In this document: positions 63,601 to 64,000 of the stretch, in pieces
How positions within the stretch are numbered: position 1 is the stretch's first letter
Layout of the letters: the number at the start of each line of letters is the position of its first letter
Assembly: GCA_947568835.1 (NCBI GenBank)
Contig: OX387605.1
Location: 6,638,418 to 6,702,417 of the forward strand
From: Protonemura montana
Lineage: Eukaryota; Arthropoda; Insecta; Plecoptera; Nemouridae
DNA length: 64,000 nt
Direction: 5' to 3'
The notes under the pieces: generated by a model
What the model was told of the DNA's origin: nothing
The model's database searches: none
What the model saw: only the letters and a program-made list of their open reading frames with translations
Position numbers and translations under genes: made by a program

Positions 63601-63977
63601 GGCGGCGGCAGCTGTAATCAGGAAGAAAACAGTCAGTTCGCCACTGGATAGCACACCCTGCCCACCCACGTTACACGCATTACTTCAGTTTTATTCCAAA
63701 CCACACAAAAAGAGAACGAACAAAACTTTTACCGCGTGTGGTATGGAGTAACATCTTTATCTTTAAAAAAACATTTCTTCTCCTTAAGTCAAACTCGCAT
63801 CAGAATCTCGAGTCGATCTCTGAATAATTCAGCCAGCAAACTCTTGTAGCTTTGAAAACGGTTGAGTTATAACTTTCATGTATGCGATTAGATGCGTGTT
63901 GAAAAATATATGAGAGCTAACAAATCTCCGTAATGCCGGCCTGTTATATGAAATATTACCTCGGCTATGTTCTGCAT
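60683..63977 (-). CDS. uncharacterised 189-residue Pro- then Gly/Trp/Asn/Asp-rich protein
   Basis: Three minus-strand exons (63977-63960, 63611-63509, 61131-60683) join in phase with good GT-AG sites. The short first exon encodes MQNIAE. Residues 7-40 are proline-rich (LPPPPQPLKPP, then ITPRLPPVPFY). Residues 83-111 hold NNTTIVVRDRP and GDFTSGVVVGAAL, a hydrophobic patch perhaps too short for a membrane span. Residues 112-126 are Gly/Trp-rich, and 133-189 are Asn/Asp/Tyr-rich, ending acidic. Four cysteines (59, 63, 95, 183) are scattered. There is no signal peptide. I do not recognise the family; the proline motifs suggest SH3 or WW partners, which is only a guess. The model appears complete in the window, though the start codon is just 24 bases from its edge and an extra upstream exon cannot be excluded. 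Confidence 0.7.
61132..63508. other. intron 2 of the 189-residue protein gene
   Basis: 2.4 kb intron, AT-rich, with a C-run at about 62576-62588. No nested gene or clear mobile element was seen. Confidence 0.5.
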
Positions 63978-64000
63978 TTTTAAAGTCTTTTAATAATATA

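Noticed and set aside
1-64000. CRISPR arrays, bacterial operons or prophage
   Set aside because: The window is eukaryotic with spliced genes; no regular spacer-repeat array was seen.

Overview
The window reads as nuclear DNA of an arthropod, most likely an insect. The genes are broken into short exons by GT-AG introns, the background is AT-rich, and the spliced proteins resemble insect or animal families. It also holds animal-type transposable elements: a Ty3/gypsy LTR retrotransposon, a hAT-like MITE, tRNA-derived SINEs and a 5S rRNA-derived SINE. I cannot name the species. Gene models were built by hand by matching reading phase across GT-AG junctions; every coding exon listed joins in phase.

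Layout. Positions 1-14.2 kb are mostly non-coding, with one tRNA-type SINE near 1.5 kb and two GC-rich islands (4.4-4.8 kb, and 12.56-12.99 kb with a strong minus-strand splice donor). From 14.2 to 27.5 kb lies a compact housekeeping cluster. Ada2b (SAGA adaptor, minus) and cytochrome c oxidase subunit 7A (plus) are head to head. ALG12 (ER mannosyltransferase, minus) and thymidylate kinase (plus) are also head to head. The facing 3' ends converge: COX7A with ALG12, and thymidylate kinase with a ZC2HC1-type zinc-finger gene. That zinc-finger gene (minus) covers 27.25 to about 42 kb because of a 7.8 kb first coding intron and a distant untranslated exon.

From 42.9 to 45.45 kb lies a 3'-truncated Ty3/gypsy element with 5' LTR, tRNA-Trp-type primer site, gag, a -1 frameshift signal, protease and reverse transcriptase. 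Its pol is cut off and fused exactly to a 43-base inverted piece of its own LTR. From 45.5 to 60.6 kb no host gene was recognised; a 5S-derived SINE (47.8 kb) and a tRNA-derived SINE (48.55 kb) lie there. At 60.7-63.98 kb a complete three-exon minus-strand gene encodes a 189-residue protein, proline-rich at the N-terminus and Gly/Trp/Asn/Asp-rich further on, that I do not recognise.

The host genes do not form a pathway (chromatin, respiration, N-glycosylation, dTTP synthesis, zinc finger). Their grouping looks like chance clustering of housekeeping genes in shared-promoter pairs. The most unusual structures are the LTR/pol inversion junction, the frameshift cassette, a tRNA-like A/B-box module inside the ALG12/thymidylate kinase promoter, and the long lysine-patched tail of ALG12.
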